In this document: positions 24,631-36,028 of the stretch, in pieces | How positions within the stretch are numbered: the stretch's first letter is position 1 | How the letters are laid out: every line of letters begins with the position of its first letter | Assembly: GCA_029959085.1 (NCBI GenBank) | Contig: JARWIR010000031.1 | Span: 4,402,001 to 4,466,000, forward strand | Origin: Nemophila menziesii | Taxonomy: Eukaryota; Streptophyta; Magnoliopsida; Boraginales; Hydrophyllaceae | Direction of reading: 5' to 3' | Length of the DNA: 64,000 nt | Notes under the pieces: generated by a model | Databases searched by the model: none | What the model was told of the DNA's origin: nothing | What the model saw: only the letters and a program-made list of their open reading frames with translations | Translations under genes and position numbers: made by a program

Positions 24631-25281
24631 CTTACCTTCTCGGACCATAAAATGAAACTTTTCCCAATTCAACACCAAATCTGTTTCCTTGCATCTTATT
24701 AACACTTTCTCCAAATTCTGTAAACACTCGTCAAAGTTATCACCAAATACGTCCATAAATACCTCGAGGAAATTATCTATCATATCCAAGAAAATGGCCA
24801 TCATACATCTCTGAAAGGTAGCGGGTGCGTTACATAACCCAAAAGGCATCCTCCGATAGGCAAAGGTACCAAAAGGGAATGTGAATGTGGTTTTGTGTTG
24901 ATCAGCTGGATCTACATAAATCTGATTATACCCCGAATAACCATCCAAGAAGAAGTAATACTTCCTACCATCTAATTTGTCTAACATCTGATCAATGAAC
25001 TAAATAGGAAAATGGTCTTTTATGGTCGCCTTATTCAACTTGCGGTAATCCATACAAACCCTCCAACCAACAACTGTTCTTGTGGAGATGGCTTCATTCT
25101 GATCATTGAGAATGGTAGTCAATTTTCTCCTTTCTTCGGTACGCACTGAACTGGACTAACCCATTCACTACTAGCTATGGGAAAGATGATTCCCGCGTCT
25201 AGTAGTTTAATCACTTCTTTCTTCACCACTTCCTTCATTGCCGGCATTAATCTCCTTTGACCTTCAACTGATCGTGAACTA
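24631..25281 (-). pseudogene. RT fragment of element B, catalytic motif deleted
   Basis: Minus-strand RT, in order from 25281 downwards: [20 protein letters not shown], a VPKKG motif, [31 protein letters not shown], then LEVFMD directly followed by VFGD near 24750. In the intact relative (30433-30438) FMDDF is followed by SVFGD. Here three codons, including the second catalytic aspartate, are missing. The frame is also broken between about 24990 and 25200. It ends at MVREG, where the junction with copia gag lies. Confidence 0.85.
25277..25281. repeat. Target-site duplication of element A, left copy
   Basis: AACTA, repeated exactly at 38195-38199 after the 3' LTR. Five bases is the expected size for gypsy integrases. 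Confidence 0.9.
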
Positions 25282-26845
25282 TGATGTCTCCCTAATTGTT
25301 CTTATTTTAGACCCTTGGGAGACATCATTTTTGGTGTTTATTTGATTAATATGATAGACTTTTGGACTAAATTTGCAATAATCCGGAATTACCTTTTTAT
25401 TTCTAGCATTTTTAATTTATTAAACTTTTGCGCATAATATTGGTATTTTTAGTGTAAAGTTTACAGGTTTTAGATGTTAGCTAGGAGAGGAATCCGAGGA
25501 GAAAGTCAAAGATCGTGAATTAGAGTCAAGACTTGAAGACAAATCCCGAAGATATTATTTTTAGAGCTGAAAATCCACTTTCCAGGCCATATATTTCTGA
25601 TTTCGAGGCGCTTAAGCGATGATTTAGCCGCTGACCTTTGAAGAGAAATCATTCCTTATCGAGTTACGGAACTTTAGCAACTGGAATGAGGTCAATCGGA
25701 GTTGTAACGCATCGGGAAAAGCTGTTTTAGTGAAGGCCTATCATCAGTTACGGGATTTTGGGCTTAGAAAGTGGGCTTGGACATTTAATTAGGCTTTTAT
25801 TTTCTGGTCCAAGCCCTAGTCCGAATTTTTACTTATAAAAGGAGGTCTGGACTTCTATTTTTCACACAATTCACATTCCACAAGATTAAACACCAGAGAG
25901 AAGCAACAGAAGGAAGAAAGAAGAAGCTACAAGAGCTGGAGTGGGTCTATAGCTCCGTTCGTAGTCATTCCAATTCCGGAAATTAGGTTCTTTTCGTATT
26001 TTAATTTTGTAAACAATATGAATTCAATTTCTGTTAATTTAGTTTTTAATTTTAATATGAGCTAAGCTTTCATTAGTGCTTGTGAACAAACAATGGGTGA
26101 ATCCTAGTTTTATTTTATAACGAATGTTGAATTTGGGTTTCTGTTAAATTAAATTAAATCAGGTCTTTTACTCTTTTCGACAATTTATGATTATTTACTG
26201 ATTTTAGAGTCGCGAACTAAAATTAGGTATTAGTATCTAAGCTATTCCACATATGTGGCGTGTGGATCATCTTGACGGGGGGTTTAGGTACAGAATTAAT
26301 TGTTCAATCTGGGATAAAAACTATTGATTCTGACGAACTTAGTTAATCCTAGGGCCAAAGTGGTAATAAATCTTAATCATCCAACGGTGGATCATATTTA
26401 CCCTGACGGGACTAGTGACACTTTAGGATTGCCTTATAGTCCATCCTGACGGGGGTATAAGGATTTTAGAATCCCGACCATTGTAATTGACCAATTTAGC
26501 CCTTAAACAACATAAGTTAGGAAGTAAGATTAGGAGGATCCTTGCGTTCTCAAGTACTACATCTCATATTGCGTTTTCACTTATTTTACTTGCGTCTTAT
26601 CTTTTACTTGCATTTAATTATTTGTCTTTCATTTATTTAGAATTAATAAACAAAACCAAAACAAACAATTTATTATCTTTCATTTCCATAAGTGCATCAA
26701 TCACTACTTGCTAAACATTGTGATCAACCATCCGTCCTTGGAACGAATCTGATTTATCAGAATTACTACTTGGGACAACCGTACACTTGCGGTTGTGGTT
26801 CGATTAGCATTTGCATTTATTTTTAGAACACACAAAGGACCATCA
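25282..26845 (+). repeat. 5' LTR of element A
   Basis: 1564 bp, opening TGATGTCTCC and closing ACCATCA. The first 46 bp form an inverted-repeat module (see findings). A TATA box is at 25834-25840. The downstream part carries three copies of a TGACGGG motif (about 26273, 26404 and 26448). The differences from the 3' LTR cluster at 25517-25540, where three of four are G/A changes. Confidence 0.95.
25834..25840 (+). promoter_or_regulatory. TATA box of the element A promoter
   Basis: TATAAAA about 550 bp into the 5' LTR, with transcription expected some 30 bp downstream near 25870. The same string is at 37183-37189 in the 3' LTR. Related LTRs have a TATA-like string at the matching place. Confidence 0.65.
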
Positions 26846-26851
26846 AGTTTT

Positions 26852-26869
26852 TGGCGCCGCTGCCGGGGA
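26852..26869 (+). promoter_or_regulatory. Primer-binding site of element A (tRNA-Asp type)
   Basis: TGGCGCCGCTGCCGGGGA lies six bases after the LTR. It is the Athila-group site complementary to the 3' end of tRNA-Asp, where minus-strand DNA synthesis starts. The identical 18 bases serve D, F and C; B has one change. Confidence 0.9.
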
Positions 26870-26979
26870 CGGTAGCGTGTGACCACGGTGTTTATCCTTT
26901 AGTGATAAGTGCATTTATTTTATTTTATCAGTTTTACGCTTTTTGTTTGTTAGCTTTTTCAGGTTTTTAGGTTTGGTGT

Positions 26980-28809
26980 ATGCGAAGAAGGCTAGTCAAG
27001 GATCTAGAGCCAGCACCTCCGATCCTTAGTAATCCAGAATCGTTGATCAGACTTGCGAACAGAAGAAGAAGAGAACGAGAAGCTTTAGAAGTAGAAGAAT
27101 TAAGTAACAGAATGGAGAATATCATTATTCAAGGTCAACAGAATGGACAAGGCCAGTTAGATGCAAATGGCCAACCTTTAGCTCCAGGCGTTATTCCTCA
27201 AGTTCAACCACTAAATCCTAATCCTCCAGTCCAGATAGTGATGAATCATGATCCGTGGTTCACTAATGGCCCTCCAGAAGTTCCATTCCGCGCTCCAGCT
27301 ATAGGAGTAGGTGCTCCAGATATCAATGTTCCGAGATTCCGTCCAGATTCGGGTATGCTAGCTCAGTTCCAAAACTTTGGAAATTTTCGCGGAAGACCAT
27401 CGGAAGATCCTCTTAGAGCGGTACAGAAATTTAAGCAGATATGTGATTCTTATATCACACAAGGGGTTTCAAGAGAACAGATGTATTTTGCTGCTTTTAA
27501 ATTCTTTGTCATTGATGGAGCAAGTGAATGGCACGATACGCAAGATCCTACGAGGATTACTAATTGGGACCAATTAGAAATCGCTTTCTTTGACAGGTAT
27601 TACCCAAGTAACATGAGGTTAGATGCTGAACTAGAATTGACACAATTCCGTCAAGAGTATGAGGAAACTGTGGGTAGGAGTTGGACAAGATTTCAGATGT
27701 GTTTGCGTAAAGTTCCTAATCATGGCTTTTCAGAACAACAACAGTTAAAGATCTTTTATAGAGGCCTTGATGGAATTTCGAGAGAGAAGTTGGATACGCT
27801 ATGTGGAGCAGGTTTTCTTCAAGTTCAACCCGCTCATGCCAAGATCATTTTAGAGAGAACAGTCAAGAATGAAGTTGGGTGGAGCTCAGTAAGAACACCA
27901 GTCAAGGGAGTAAATAATGTTGACATAGAAGAGAAATTTGCTACGTTTGAGAATAAGATCCAGAATACCATAGAGCAACAATTGAAGCAGCTTACTCTAG
28001 CTGTGAAAGAAGGATTTTCGGGTAAGAAGGTAGCTGTGCATGCTGCACAAGAGGTGTATATGTGTTCGATTTGTAAGGTAGATGATCATGATGAGGAAAG
28101 TTGTCCGAATAATCAAGAATCAGTGAATTTTATGTCCAATAGAGGTAATTTCAATTCAAGTGGTAATGGATATCAGCCTAACAGAAACCATCCTAGGTTT
28201 CAATACTCAAACCCTAATGGGGCAGCCAATCCTACTTACGCGTATCAGCCGCGTCCTCAAGGCAACAACTATAATCTAAGACCACATAACAATCATCAAG
28301 GAGGACAGAATCAAAACAATTATGTGCAAAGACAAGCTCCTCAGAATACCTACGATGAGAACTTAAACCAGAAAGCTCTACCTGCCCATCCACAAGAAGG
28401 AGTAATTACCCTTCAGAAAACCGTTGAAAATTTGATTGCTCTTCAAACACAAGCTTTGGAACGTCAGAACGCAGCTGAAGCAAATATGAAGATTTTCCAG
28501 AATCAGCTAAGTCAAATTAATAAACAGTTGAATCAGCGTCCACAAGGGCAACTTCCTAGCGATACGGAAAATCCAACACAACATGAAGATTGCAAGGCTG
28601 TTACATTAAGAAGTGGTAAGAACCTTCCTCCACCTCCTTTTCCCGTTATGAAAGAGAAAGAAGTTCCAAGAAAAGAAAAGGAAGTGGGTGAGAAAGAGAA
28701 AGAGAATGAGAAAGATAGTGAGGTTGAAGAGATAGAAAGACCAAGAGAAATTCCGAAAAAGAGAGATGAAATTGTAAGCAATCGCCCTCCACCACCGTTT
28801 CCATCGTGA
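26980..28809 (+). CDS. gag: Gag polyprotein of element A (609 aa)
   Basis: Structural protein that would assemble the virus-like particle and package element RNA. The start MRRRLVKDLE is shared with element B. Residues about 1-50 are very basic. A retrotransposon gag domain spans about 140-305 (AVQKFKQICDSYITQGVS, then FFVIDGASEWHD, then YYPSNMRLDAELELTQFRQE). A CCHC zinc knuckle lies at about 362-375 (CSICKVDDHDEESC). An Asn/Gln-rich stretch and a coiled-coil-like segment (about 470-520) precede a Lys/Glu-rich tail with PPPPFP. It ends at a TGA (28807-28809) that is in frame with pol; relatives B and E have an arginine codon there. The stop is therefore probably a recent mutation, or else a readthrough site. 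Confidence 0.95.
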   Translation: MRRRLVKDLEPAPPILSNPESLIRLANRRRREREALEVEELSNRMENIIIQGQQNGQGQLDANGQPLAPGVIPQVQPLNPNPPVQIVMNHDPWFTNGPPEVPFRAPAIGVGAPDINVPRFRPDSGMLAQFQNFGNFRGRPSEDPLRAVQKFKQICDSYITQGVSREQMYFAAFKFFVIDGASEWHDTQDPTRITNWDQLEIAFFDRYYPSNMRLDAELELTQFRQEYEETVGRSWTRFQMCLRKVPNHGFSEQQQLKIFYRGLDGISREKLDTLCGAGFLQVQPAHAKIILERTVKNEVGWSSVRTPVKGVNNVDIEEKFATFENKIQNTIEQQLKQLTLAVKEGFSGKKVAVHAAQEVYMCSICKVDDHDEESCPNNQESVNFMSNRGNFNSSGNGYQPNRNHPRFQYSNPNGAANPTYAYQPRPQGNNYNLRPHNNHQGGQNQNNYVQRQAPQNTYDENLNQKALPAHPQEGVITLQKTVENLIALQTQALERQNAAEANMKIFQNQLSQINKQLNQRPQGQLPSDTENPTQHEDCKAVTLRSGKNLPPPPFPVMKEKEVPRKEKEVGEKEKENEKDSEVEEIERPREIPKKRDEIVSNRPPPPFPS

Positions 28810-28827
28810 GTTCAGAAAAAGGGTGAT

Positions 28828-31800
28828 ATGGGTGATTTTCAGAAATTCTTCAATAGAGTGAGGGGTTTGAGTATTAATATTCCGTTACTTGAGGCAATTC
28901 GAGATATTCCTAAGTATACGAAGTTTTTGAAGAGGGCCCTCACTAATAAAAGGCCCTACTGTGATAATGAGATGATTGGCCTTCCTGAAGAGTGTAGTGC
29001 GATTTGCCAGAGCAAATTACCTCCGAAGTTAGTTGATCCGGGGAGTTTCACGATTCCCATATCGATTGGAGAAGAATGGAAGGGAAAGGCACTATGCGAT
29101 TTGGGGGCAAGCATTAACTTGATGCCCAAGTCAGTCTTTGATAAGCTTAAAATTGGAAACGCAAGACCTACCTCTATGGTCTTGCAAATGGCGGACAGGT
29201 CTCTTGCTCATCCTGAAGGCCGTATTGAGGATGTCCTTGTTAAGGCAGGTACACTTATATTTCCTGTTGATTTCGTAATTCTTGAATACAATGCAGATAG
29301 AAATATCCCCATTATTTTGGGTAGACCCTTCCTAGCTACAGGGAGGACATTGATCGATGTAGAGAATGGCGAATTGACAATGAGGATACAAGATGAGGAA
29401 GTGAAATTCAATGTATTTCGAGCTATGAAATTCCCAGATTCTCAGGAAGATTGCTTCAGAATGGATGTAGTAGAGCAAGCATCGCAAGAGGTATTTAATT
29501 GCTTAAATTTTGATGATATCTTGCAGGCTGCCTTGACATTAGATTCACCTGAGATGATGGAGGAGCTTACAGAAACAGTGGCAGCTCTCAATTCTGAAAA
29601 TCCGAAGTATAGGCGTCTTGCCTATGAACCTGTGAGAGAACCGGGGGAGATTATTCCTAAAAAGAAACCTTCAATTGAATCTCCTCCGGAGTTGGAAGAA
29701 AAACCATTGCCATCACACTTGAGGTATGCTTATTTGGGTACTAATGAAACTCTACCTGTTATTGTTTCAGCTAATTTAACAGGTCCTCAAGAAGATAAAT
29801 TGTTGCGTGTGTTAAGAGCCAACAAAGAAGCAATAGGTTGGACAATTGCTGATATCAAAGGCATTAGTCCATCCTATTGTCAACACAAAATCATACTAGA
29901 AGATGTTAATGCACGCTCAGTTGAAGGTCAGAGAAGATTAATGCCAGCTATGAAAGATGTGGTAAAGAAAGAGGTGATCAAGCTTTTAGATGCGGGGATT
30001 ATTTATCCCATTTCGAGTAGTGAATGGGTGAGTCCGGTTCAGTGTGTACCGAAGAAAGGAGGAATTACAACAGTTCTTAATGATAAAAATGAAGCGATTC
30101 CTTCAAGAACGGTAGTTGGATGGAGAGTTTGCATGGATTACAGAAAGCTGAACAAGGCCACCAGAAAAGATCATTTCCCCTTGCCCTTCATCGATCAGAT
30201 GTTAGACAAATTAGCCGGAAGGGAATATTACTGTTTCTTGGATGGTTACTCTGGGTACAATCAGATTTACGTGGCTCCAGAAGATCAACATAAGACTACC
30301 TTTACATGCCCATTTGGTACTTTTGCATATCGCAGAATGCCATTTGGATTGTGTAACGCTCCCGCTACTTTTCAAAGGTGTATGATGGCCATCTTCTGGG
30401 ACATGATAGATAATTTCCTTGAAGTGTTCATGGATGATTTCTCCGTGTTTGGTGATGATTTTGATATATGTTTGGATAACTTGGAGAAAGTGTTAGTGAG
30501 ATGCAAGGAAACAGATTTGGTGCTCAACTGGGAGAAGTGTCACTTCATGGTTCGCGAAGGTATTGTTCTGGGTCACAAAGTTTCGAGTGTTGGTTTAGAA
30601 GTTGATAGAGCAAAGATAGAGGTAATTAAAACTCTTCCCCCTCCTGTTTCTGTTAAAGGGGTAAGGAGTTTTCTTGGCCATGCTGGCTTTTATAGGCGTT
30701 TTATTAAAGATTTTTCTAAGATTGCTAAACCGTTATGCAACTTACTCGAAAAGGATTGCAAATTCCTTTTTGATGAAGCTTGTTTAACGGCCTTCAAAGC
30801 AATCAAAGAAAAGCTTATTTCTGCTCCTATAGTGTTACCTCCAGATTGGAATTTACCGTTTGAAGTTATGTGTGATGCGAGTGATTTGTGTATGGGAGCT
30901 GTATTAGGACAGAGGAAAGAGAAGGTTTTTCATTCGATTTACTATGCTAGTAAAACTTTTAGTGGTGCTCAGATTAATTACACAGTTACAGAAAAAGAGT
31001 TGCTAGCAGTTGTATATTCGTTTGATAAATTTCGCTCTTATCTTCTTGGGGCGAAAGTTATTGTTTATACAGATAATTCCGCGATCAGATTTCTTATGGA
31101 GAAGAAAGATGCGAAACCAAGGTTAATCAGATGGGTGTTATTGCTTCAAGAGTTCGATTTAGAGATCAAAGATAGGAAGGGTTGTGAGAATCAGGTTGCA
31201 GATCATCTATCGCGTTTAGAGGGTTCAGAGATGAATAGTGATACTGAAGCAGTTAGAGAAGAGTTTCCTGATGAGAGTTTATTCGTTGTCCGAGATTATG
31301 AGGCTCCGTGGTATGCAGATATTGCAAATTTAGTGGTGAGTGGTGTTTTTCCTGAAGGTTCGACTTATCAAGAAAGAAAGAGGTTAGCTCATCGTGCTAG
31401 ACAGTTCTTTTGGGAGGATCCGTTCCTCTATAAAGTTTGTGCTGACCAAATGATACGAAGATGTGTAGCAAGGGAAGAAACTCAAGCCATTATAGCTGGA
31501 TGCCATGACTCGTTATATGGAGGACATTTCAAAGGAGACAGAACTGCTGCAAAGGTATTTCAATCAGGTTTTTACTGGCCTTCTCTTATAAAAGATTGTC
31601 ATGAATATGTTAAGAAATGTACGAGATGCCAGTTTACCGGAAACATATCTAAGAGGGATGAGATGCCGCGTAATAATGTGTTAGAGGTGGAGATATTCGA
31701 TGTGTGGGGCATAGACTTTATGGGTCCTTTCGTTCCTTCAAATGGTAACCTCTATATCTTATTGGCTGTTGATTATGTGTCTAAGTGGGTAGAAGCGGTG

Positions 31801-32613
31801 GCTTTACCTACTAATGATTCACGAGTGGTGATTAAGTTCTTGAAGTCACATATTTTCACTAGACATGGCACACCTAGAGTGATTATTAGCGATGGAGGAT
31901 CTCACTTCGTTAATAAATATCTGAAGACTATTCTAGAGAAATATGGAGTTAGACACCGTGTATCTACTGCATATCATCCACAATCCAATGGTCAAGCTGA
32001 AGTTTCGAATCGTGAAGTCAAATCAATCCTAGAGAAAACCGTTGGTCCTACAAGAAAAGACTGGTCAATGAAGTTAGATGATGCGTTGTGGGCCTATCGT
32101 ACTGCGTTCAAAACTCCAGTTGGTGCATCTCCATATCGTATGGTGTATGGTAAGGCTTGTCACTTACCTTTAGAGCTTGAAATGGGTGCCTATTGGGCGA
32201 TTGCGCAGTTGAACTTAGATCCTATCTTAGCCGGAAAGAATCGTATGATGAAGCTTAATGAACTTGACGAATTCCGATTGCATGCTTATGAAAATGCTAA
32301 ACTTTACAAAGAAAATACAAAGAAATGGCATGACAATCGGATTCGTCCAAAGAACTTTGAAGTGGGGCAAAAAGTATTAAAGTATAATTCAAAGTTCAGC
32401 AATTTTCCGGGTAAGTTAAGATCTAAGTGGTCAGGTCCATACATAGTGACCAAAGTTACACCTCATGGGGCGATAGAAATAGAACATCCGCTAGAGAACC
32501 GTACCTTTATGGTTAACGGTCACAGACTGAAGATATACCATGGAGGTGAAAATACCAATCGCTCGGAAGATCCACATCCCGGGGAGGTTATGTATCTCCT
32601 CGAGACTCCTTAG
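28828..32613 (+). CDS. pol: Pol polyprotein of element A (protease, RT, RNase H, integrase; 1261 aa)
   Basis: Enzymes for copying and inserting the element. Protease: active-site DLGAS with aspartate about residue 91. RT: residues about 370-600, with [33 protein letters not shown] and catalytic FMDD at about 534-537. RNase H: about 675-800, with acidic residues in CDASD (683), TEKELLA, YTDNS and VADHLSRL. Integrase: HHCC finger near 892-935 (GGHFKGD, then CTRCQ) and the DD35E triad at about 963, 1022 and 1058. The C-terminal tail (about 1190-1240) has [19 protein letters not shown]. No chromodomain is present. The first methionine is in the same frame as gag, 18 bases after its stop. All motifs look functional. 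Confidence 0.95.
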   Translation: MGDFQKFFNRVRGLSINIPLLEAIRDIPKYTKFLKRALTNKRPYCDNEMIGLPEECSAICQSKLPPKLVDPGSFTIPISIGEEWKGKALCDLGASINLMPKSVFDKLKIGNARPTSMVLQMADRSLAHPEGRIEDVLVKAGTLIFPVDFVILEYNADRNIPIILGRPFLATGRTLIDVENGELTMRIQDEEVKFNVFRAMKFPDSQEDCFRMDVVEQASQEVFNCLNFDDILQAALTLDSPEMMEELTETVAALNSENPKYRRLAYEPVREPGEIIPKKKPSIESPPELEEKPLPSHLRYAYLGTNETLPVIVSANLTGPQEDKLLRVLRANKEAIGWTIADIKGISPSYCQHKIILEDVNARSVEGQRRLMPAMKDVVKKEVIKLLDAGIIYPISSSEWVSPVQCVPKKGGITTVLNDKNEAIPSRTVVGWRVCMDYRKLNKATRKDHFPLPFIDQMLDKLAGREYYCFLDGYSGYNQIYVAPEDQHKTTFTCPFGTFAYRRMPFGLCNAPATFQRCMMAIFWDMIDNFLEVFMDDFSVFGDDFDICLDNLEKVLVRCKETDLVLNWEKCHFMVREGIVLGHKVSSVGLEVDRAKIEVIKTLPPPVSVKGVRSFLGHAGFYRRFIKDFSKIAKPLCNLLEKDCKFLFDEACLTAFKAIKEKLISAPIVLPPDWNLPFEVMCDASDLCMGAVLGQRKEKVFHSIYYASKTFSGAQINYTVTEKELLAVVYSFDKFRSYLLGAKVIVYTDNSAIRFLMEKKDAKPRLIRWVLLLQEFDLEIKDRKGCENQVADHLSRLEGSEMNSDTEAVREEFPDESLFVVRDYEAPWYADIANLVVSGVFPEGSTYQERKRLAHRARQFFWEDPFLYKVCADQMIRRCVAREETQAIIAGCHDSLYGGHFKGDRTAAKVFQSGFYWPSLIKDCHEYVKKCTRCQFTGNISKRDEMPRNNVLEVEIFDVWGIDFMGPFVPSNGNLYILLAVDYVSKWVEAVALPTNDSRVVIKFLKSHIFTRHGTPRVIISDGGSHFVNKYLKTILEKYGVRHRVSTAYHPQSNGQAEVSNREVKSILEKTVGPTRKDWSMKLDDALWAYRTAFKTPVGASPYRMVYGKACHLPLELEMGAYWAIAQLNLDPILAGKNRMMKLNELDEFRLHAYENAKLYKENTKKWHDNRIRPKNFEVGQKVLKYNSKFSNFPGKLRSKWSGPYIVTKVTPHGAIEIEHPLENRTFMVNGHRLKIYHGGENTNRSEDPHPGEVMYLLETP

Positions 32614-32620
32614 AAGCGTG

Positions 32621-32655
32621 AGGTAACCCGTCGAGCTTAACGACGTTAAACAAAA
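32621..32655 (+). promoter_or_regulatory. Conserved stem-loop just after the pol stop of element A
   Basis: Eight bases after the pol stop comes AGGTAAC. A CGTCG/CGACG stem (32629-32633, 32641-32645) with a seven-base loop and then TTAAACAAAAG follow. The same arrangement follows the pol-tail stop of C and D, where the arms read CGTCT/AGACG: one base changed on each side, keeping the pair. GAG|GTAAC also resembles a splice donor. The role is unknown; it could serve ORF2 expression. Confidence 0.5.
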
Positions 32656-32848
32656 GCCAATTACTTGTATATTAGTTGAGTTTTTACATTTTTGCAATTT
32701 AGATTAGTTTGATTTTCGTAATTTTATTGTTTTTATTAAGAAATGAGGAAGGGTAGTTGTTTTTGATGATTTCAGGGGTAAAAAGGACTTGAGTTTGGAG
32801 TCGATTTGGCGAAAACAAAAAAAAAAATTGGTTGGATGTCCAGGAGAA

Positions 32849-33293
32849 ACCGGGAACCCGGTTTCGCACAAACCGGGAACCCGGTTTTGGAGCTGGTACC
32901 AACCATTCTAACGCAACACTTGGCGTTTTTGGGTAATATCACAGCGTCGGAACCGGGAACCCGCATTTGGCGAAACCGGGTACCCGGTTTTGGTGCTGTA
33001 ATTTCTGAAATTCCCTGACCCAGCGTCTTGGTGGCTTGCGTTTTCGTGCGTTTTGATTCGCGCCATCGACACAAATCCGGGTACCCGCATTTGGCAGAAC
33101 CGGGTACCCGGTTTCGGAGCTGTAAACATCCAAAAGTTCTGGTCCAGCGTTTTGAGGTGCTGCGTTTAGGCGCGTTTTGACTCGCGCCATCGAGAAATTC
33201 CGGGAACCCGCATTCCACAGAACCGGGTACCCGGTTTCGGCGAAGAAAATCCCTGACCCCGCGTCTTGGGGTCCAGCGTTTTGGTGCGTGTTG

Positions 33294-33326
<33 letters not shown>

Positions 33327-33424
33327 ACAATTATTTTTCCGCGCCGTCACAGCGACGCGGAACCGGGAACCCGGTTTGCCAAAACCGGGAACCCGGTTTG
33401 CCAAAACCGGGAACCCGGTTTGAA
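32849..33424 (+). repeat. Paired CCGGG(T/A)ACCCGG palindromes in ~120-bp tandem repeats, element A
   Basis: Between pol and ORF2 the palindrome CCGGGTACCCGG, or its GAACCC variant, occurs again and again in pairs. Starts are 32850/32873, 32953/32976, 33077/33100 and 33200/33223, then a triplet 33363/33385/33407. Spacing within each pair is 22-23 bp. The pairs sit in an imperfect tandem repeat of about 120-125 bp that also carries GCGTTTTGA..CGCGCCATCGA strings. One more pair lies at 35940/35963. Elements C and D have the equivalent array built on CCGGTATACCGG with 21-bp spacing. It is not coding; open stretches on either strand here are by-products of the palindromes. Confidence 0.85.
33294..33324. 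repeat. Poly(A) tract in element A spacer
   Basis: Thirty-one A residues following the palindrome array. A second run of 39 A lies at 35988-36026 in the 3' untranslated region, again directly after a palindrome pair. Confidence 0.9.
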
Positions 33425-33815
33425 AGCTGTGAGAGGCGGTTTTGAGGTGTTTTAACCTAGTTTTTTTAGCCTCTTTTCCAAGTCTTTACCTAAAAACGCA
33501 CCAATAGCCTCCCCATCTCCGAAATTCATCTACCAAAACACTATATATCATCAAATCCTACCCTCTTTCACCACAAAAACATAAGATCAACTCACCTCCT
33601 CTCCAAAATAACATCAAATCCTTAGTTTTTCCCTAGATTCTTCTTCACCCAATTCCTTAAATTAAACCCAATTCTCTCTCCTCCCATACAAATTAACCTA
33701 GACCCATCTCTTATTTCACCTAGTTCTTAAATTCTTAAACCTCAAAACATCAAAATTCTAAACTTTTTCTCTAAGTTTCTCATTATTTGAAGTTTTGAGT
33801 TTGGGGTGAAAAGAG
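33425..33815 (+). other. Spacer upstream of ORF2 in element A
   Basis: Pyrimidine-rich, leader-like DNA without a reading frame. It ends with a polypurine-tract-like GAGTTTGGGGTG (33797-33808) eight bases before the ORF2 start codon. The same arrangement is found in D (57456-57467, ATG at 57477). Confidence 0.5.
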
Positions 33816-35132
33816 ATGACTAACAGAACCGGTGATTTCCGAAGAACTGCTCCTAGAAGAAAGACCACCATTGGTGGTTCTCAAGAACAAGCTATTGAGA
33901 TTCCTGATTCGCGTCCTAAACGAAAAATTGACGAAGTTAAGCTTGATTCTAACAGAAAAGAAATCACAGGTCTAAAGAGAAGATTGATTGATGAGATTGA
34001 AAGTGAGAAGGAACCAGAAGAGGAAATTGCGAAGAACATTGAGAAGGAAACTGAACAAGAGATTCCGGAAGCACCCGTTACGAAACCTCCGCGTATGAAG
34101 ATGTGGGCCCACAAGCCTAAGAGGGTTTACACTTGTTGGAATACTCAGGTTCGTGAAAGAATTGAATTTTTGAAATTTGGTGAGGAGACGAATTTTCCTA
34201 AGGGTATTATGAGTAGTGATTACAAGGAATATGCTGTGACATGTGCTAAGTATGGTTGGAAAGAGTTACAAGAAAGGAAGCTTGAGTTTATTCCTACTTT
34301 TGTGTGAGAATTTTACGAAGGTTTAGCTACCTCACATGATGCCATTGATATCCGCAAAAAGGTAGTTCCTTTCTCTATTGAACGTATTCGGAAATCATTG
34401 AAACTACCCAACTTTTCTGGAACATGCCCCTTCCAAGAGACTCTTAATGACCCTTCTTTTGATTTTGAATCCCTTTGGGGGACCGTGCTTGTTAATGGGA
34501 CTAGCCCAATTCCTGAAGGTGAAAGGTATCCTGGACAGTTTTACAGCAGTAGTTTGACACCTCGTGCTAAGGTTTGGTCTCGTTTCATAATACCCACTTT
34601 CTTTGGTATTAAACACACTTCCGAGTTGAAGAAAGAGCACATATTTGTTATTAAGTGTATTTTGGAGGAGAAACCATTTGATGTTGCTAAGATCATTTAT
34701 GATACAATCATGGAGTTCGCGAAATCACCAATGAAACAACAAAATCTGAAGTTTCCTTGTACTATTACTCAGTTGTGTCTAGACGCAAAGATTCCGCGTA
34801 AGGACGCAGATATTGATACTGTTTCAGTTGGTGTGAGTATAGCTTTGAGCACAATCAAGAACATCCATGAAGAAGCAACGCGAACTACACGAAGTCCTAG
34901 AACTCCTCAATCAAAGAAAGCGAAAATTGTACCTGAGTTGGAATCGAAGATTCAGGTGTTGGAAGAGAATCAGGAGAGGATGATTGCTACCTTGGGAAAC
35001 GTTACAAAAGAATTGGACCTACTTCGAAATTTAATCCTAGGCGTAAATACACTGCAAAACGCGGTTTATGATGCTGTTACGCGAGATAAAGGTCCAGAAC
35101 GCAACACCGATAACCAGCCTCGCGCTGGTTAA
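33816..35132 (+). pseudogene. ORF2 (third ORF) of element A, broken by one TGA
   Basis: One reading frame of 438 codons plus the terminal stop, interrupted only by a TGA at 34305-34307. It opens MTNRT, like the intact counterpart in D at 57477. N-terminal half: Lys/Glu-rich (about residues 1-95). Middle: a domain conserved with D, including EFYEGL, VVPFSIERI, ARVWSRFIIP-type and KFPCTITQLCLDA-type stretches. C-terminus: coiled-coil-like (ESKIQVLEENQERMIATLG). There is no signal peptide or membrane segment, so I do not call it an envelope. Proteins of this kind downstream of Athila pol are annotated as putative plant transposon protein; the function is unknown. The stop falls where an arginine is likely (CGA to TGA). 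Confidence 0.8.
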
Positions 35133-35986
35133 GATACGTTTTCTAAACTTTCCTCTTAGTGTTTATTAGTTTAAATGCTTTATTGAGTCTTTTCGAGTCG
35201 TGGGGACACGACTCATTTTTGAGTTTGGGGTGGGGTTCGTTGCCTCATCCCAGTTTTTTTTATGTGTTATTTGCTTTATTTGCTTTCAATAAAAGAATTT
35301 TCGGAGTTGCGTTTGACTATAGAAATTTTTAAATATCCCTTTAAGCATACTCTTGATAAATCTATGATAGTAAATAGTGGACTTTAGGGATTGATATAAA
35401 ACGCACTTACAATTGCATGCGAACATAGGTAATTGATAGGAAAAATTAATTAACAATGCAAATGAAGTAAGCCTGTACTCAAGGAATATGTTTGGTGTGT
35501 AGAACGTGAAATCCTAATTAGTAGAGAACCCACCTAGATATGAACTAAAGACAAGCTATGTACTTAGGAAAATGATAGGGGCAGTTCTTTGTTAGCCATT
35601 TGTACCTTTTTAGCCTTCTATCCCTTGTATTAATTATTATCCATCTTAGCCCACTTTGAGCCTTTAGCCTTTTCTTTGTAGCCACGATATAAGCCATTAT
35701 CCCTTAGATTATTAGGCATGACCATATGACCCGCACTTGAATCACAATCCTGAGACATGTCTCGAGCTTGAGTTTGGGGTGGTGGGACCACATATGGGGA
35801 ATTAAATGGGTAGGGATCGATATGCTTTGTATTGTAGCACAATTGCAGATGATATATACTTGTAACCCTTTGCCGGGAATGAAGAAAAATGAAAAAGAAA
35901 GAAAAAAATGAAAAATTTTGAAAAATCATACAGTAGGAACCGGGAACCCGGATTCGTCAAAACCGGGTACCCGGTTTGCTTCTGTA

Positions 35987-36028
<42 letters not shown>

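Noticed and set aside
26487..26714. A 75-aa plus-strand ORF in the 5' LTR of A, repeated at 37836-38063
   Set aside because: It is conserved only because the two LTRs are almost identical copies. It has no recognisable domain and lies within LTR DNA downstream of the promoter; B, E and F do not keep the frame.
28533..28781. An 82-aa antisense ORF of serine/phenylalanine-rich sequence
   Set aside because: Shadow of the Lys/Glu-rich gag tail of A on the opposite strand.
32772..33404. A 210-aa minus-strand ORF with repeated PGSR/NRVPG-like peptides, and several overlapping ORFs on both strands
   Set aside because: They are read-throughs of the CCGGGTACCCGG palindrome array, which lacks stops on both strands. 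They include a polyphenylalanine run from the poly(A) tract and match no family.
32849..33424. Regularly spaced palindromes that superficially recall a CRISPR array
   Set aside because: Repeats are 12-16 bp in pairs inside a longer tandem unit, spacers are not unique sequences, there are no cas genes, and the context is a plant retrotransposon.
33816..35132. ORF2 as a retroviral-type envelope
   Set aside because: No signal peptide, no hydrophobic membrane anchor and no cleavage or fusion motif in either A or D. The C-terminus looks like a coiled coil.
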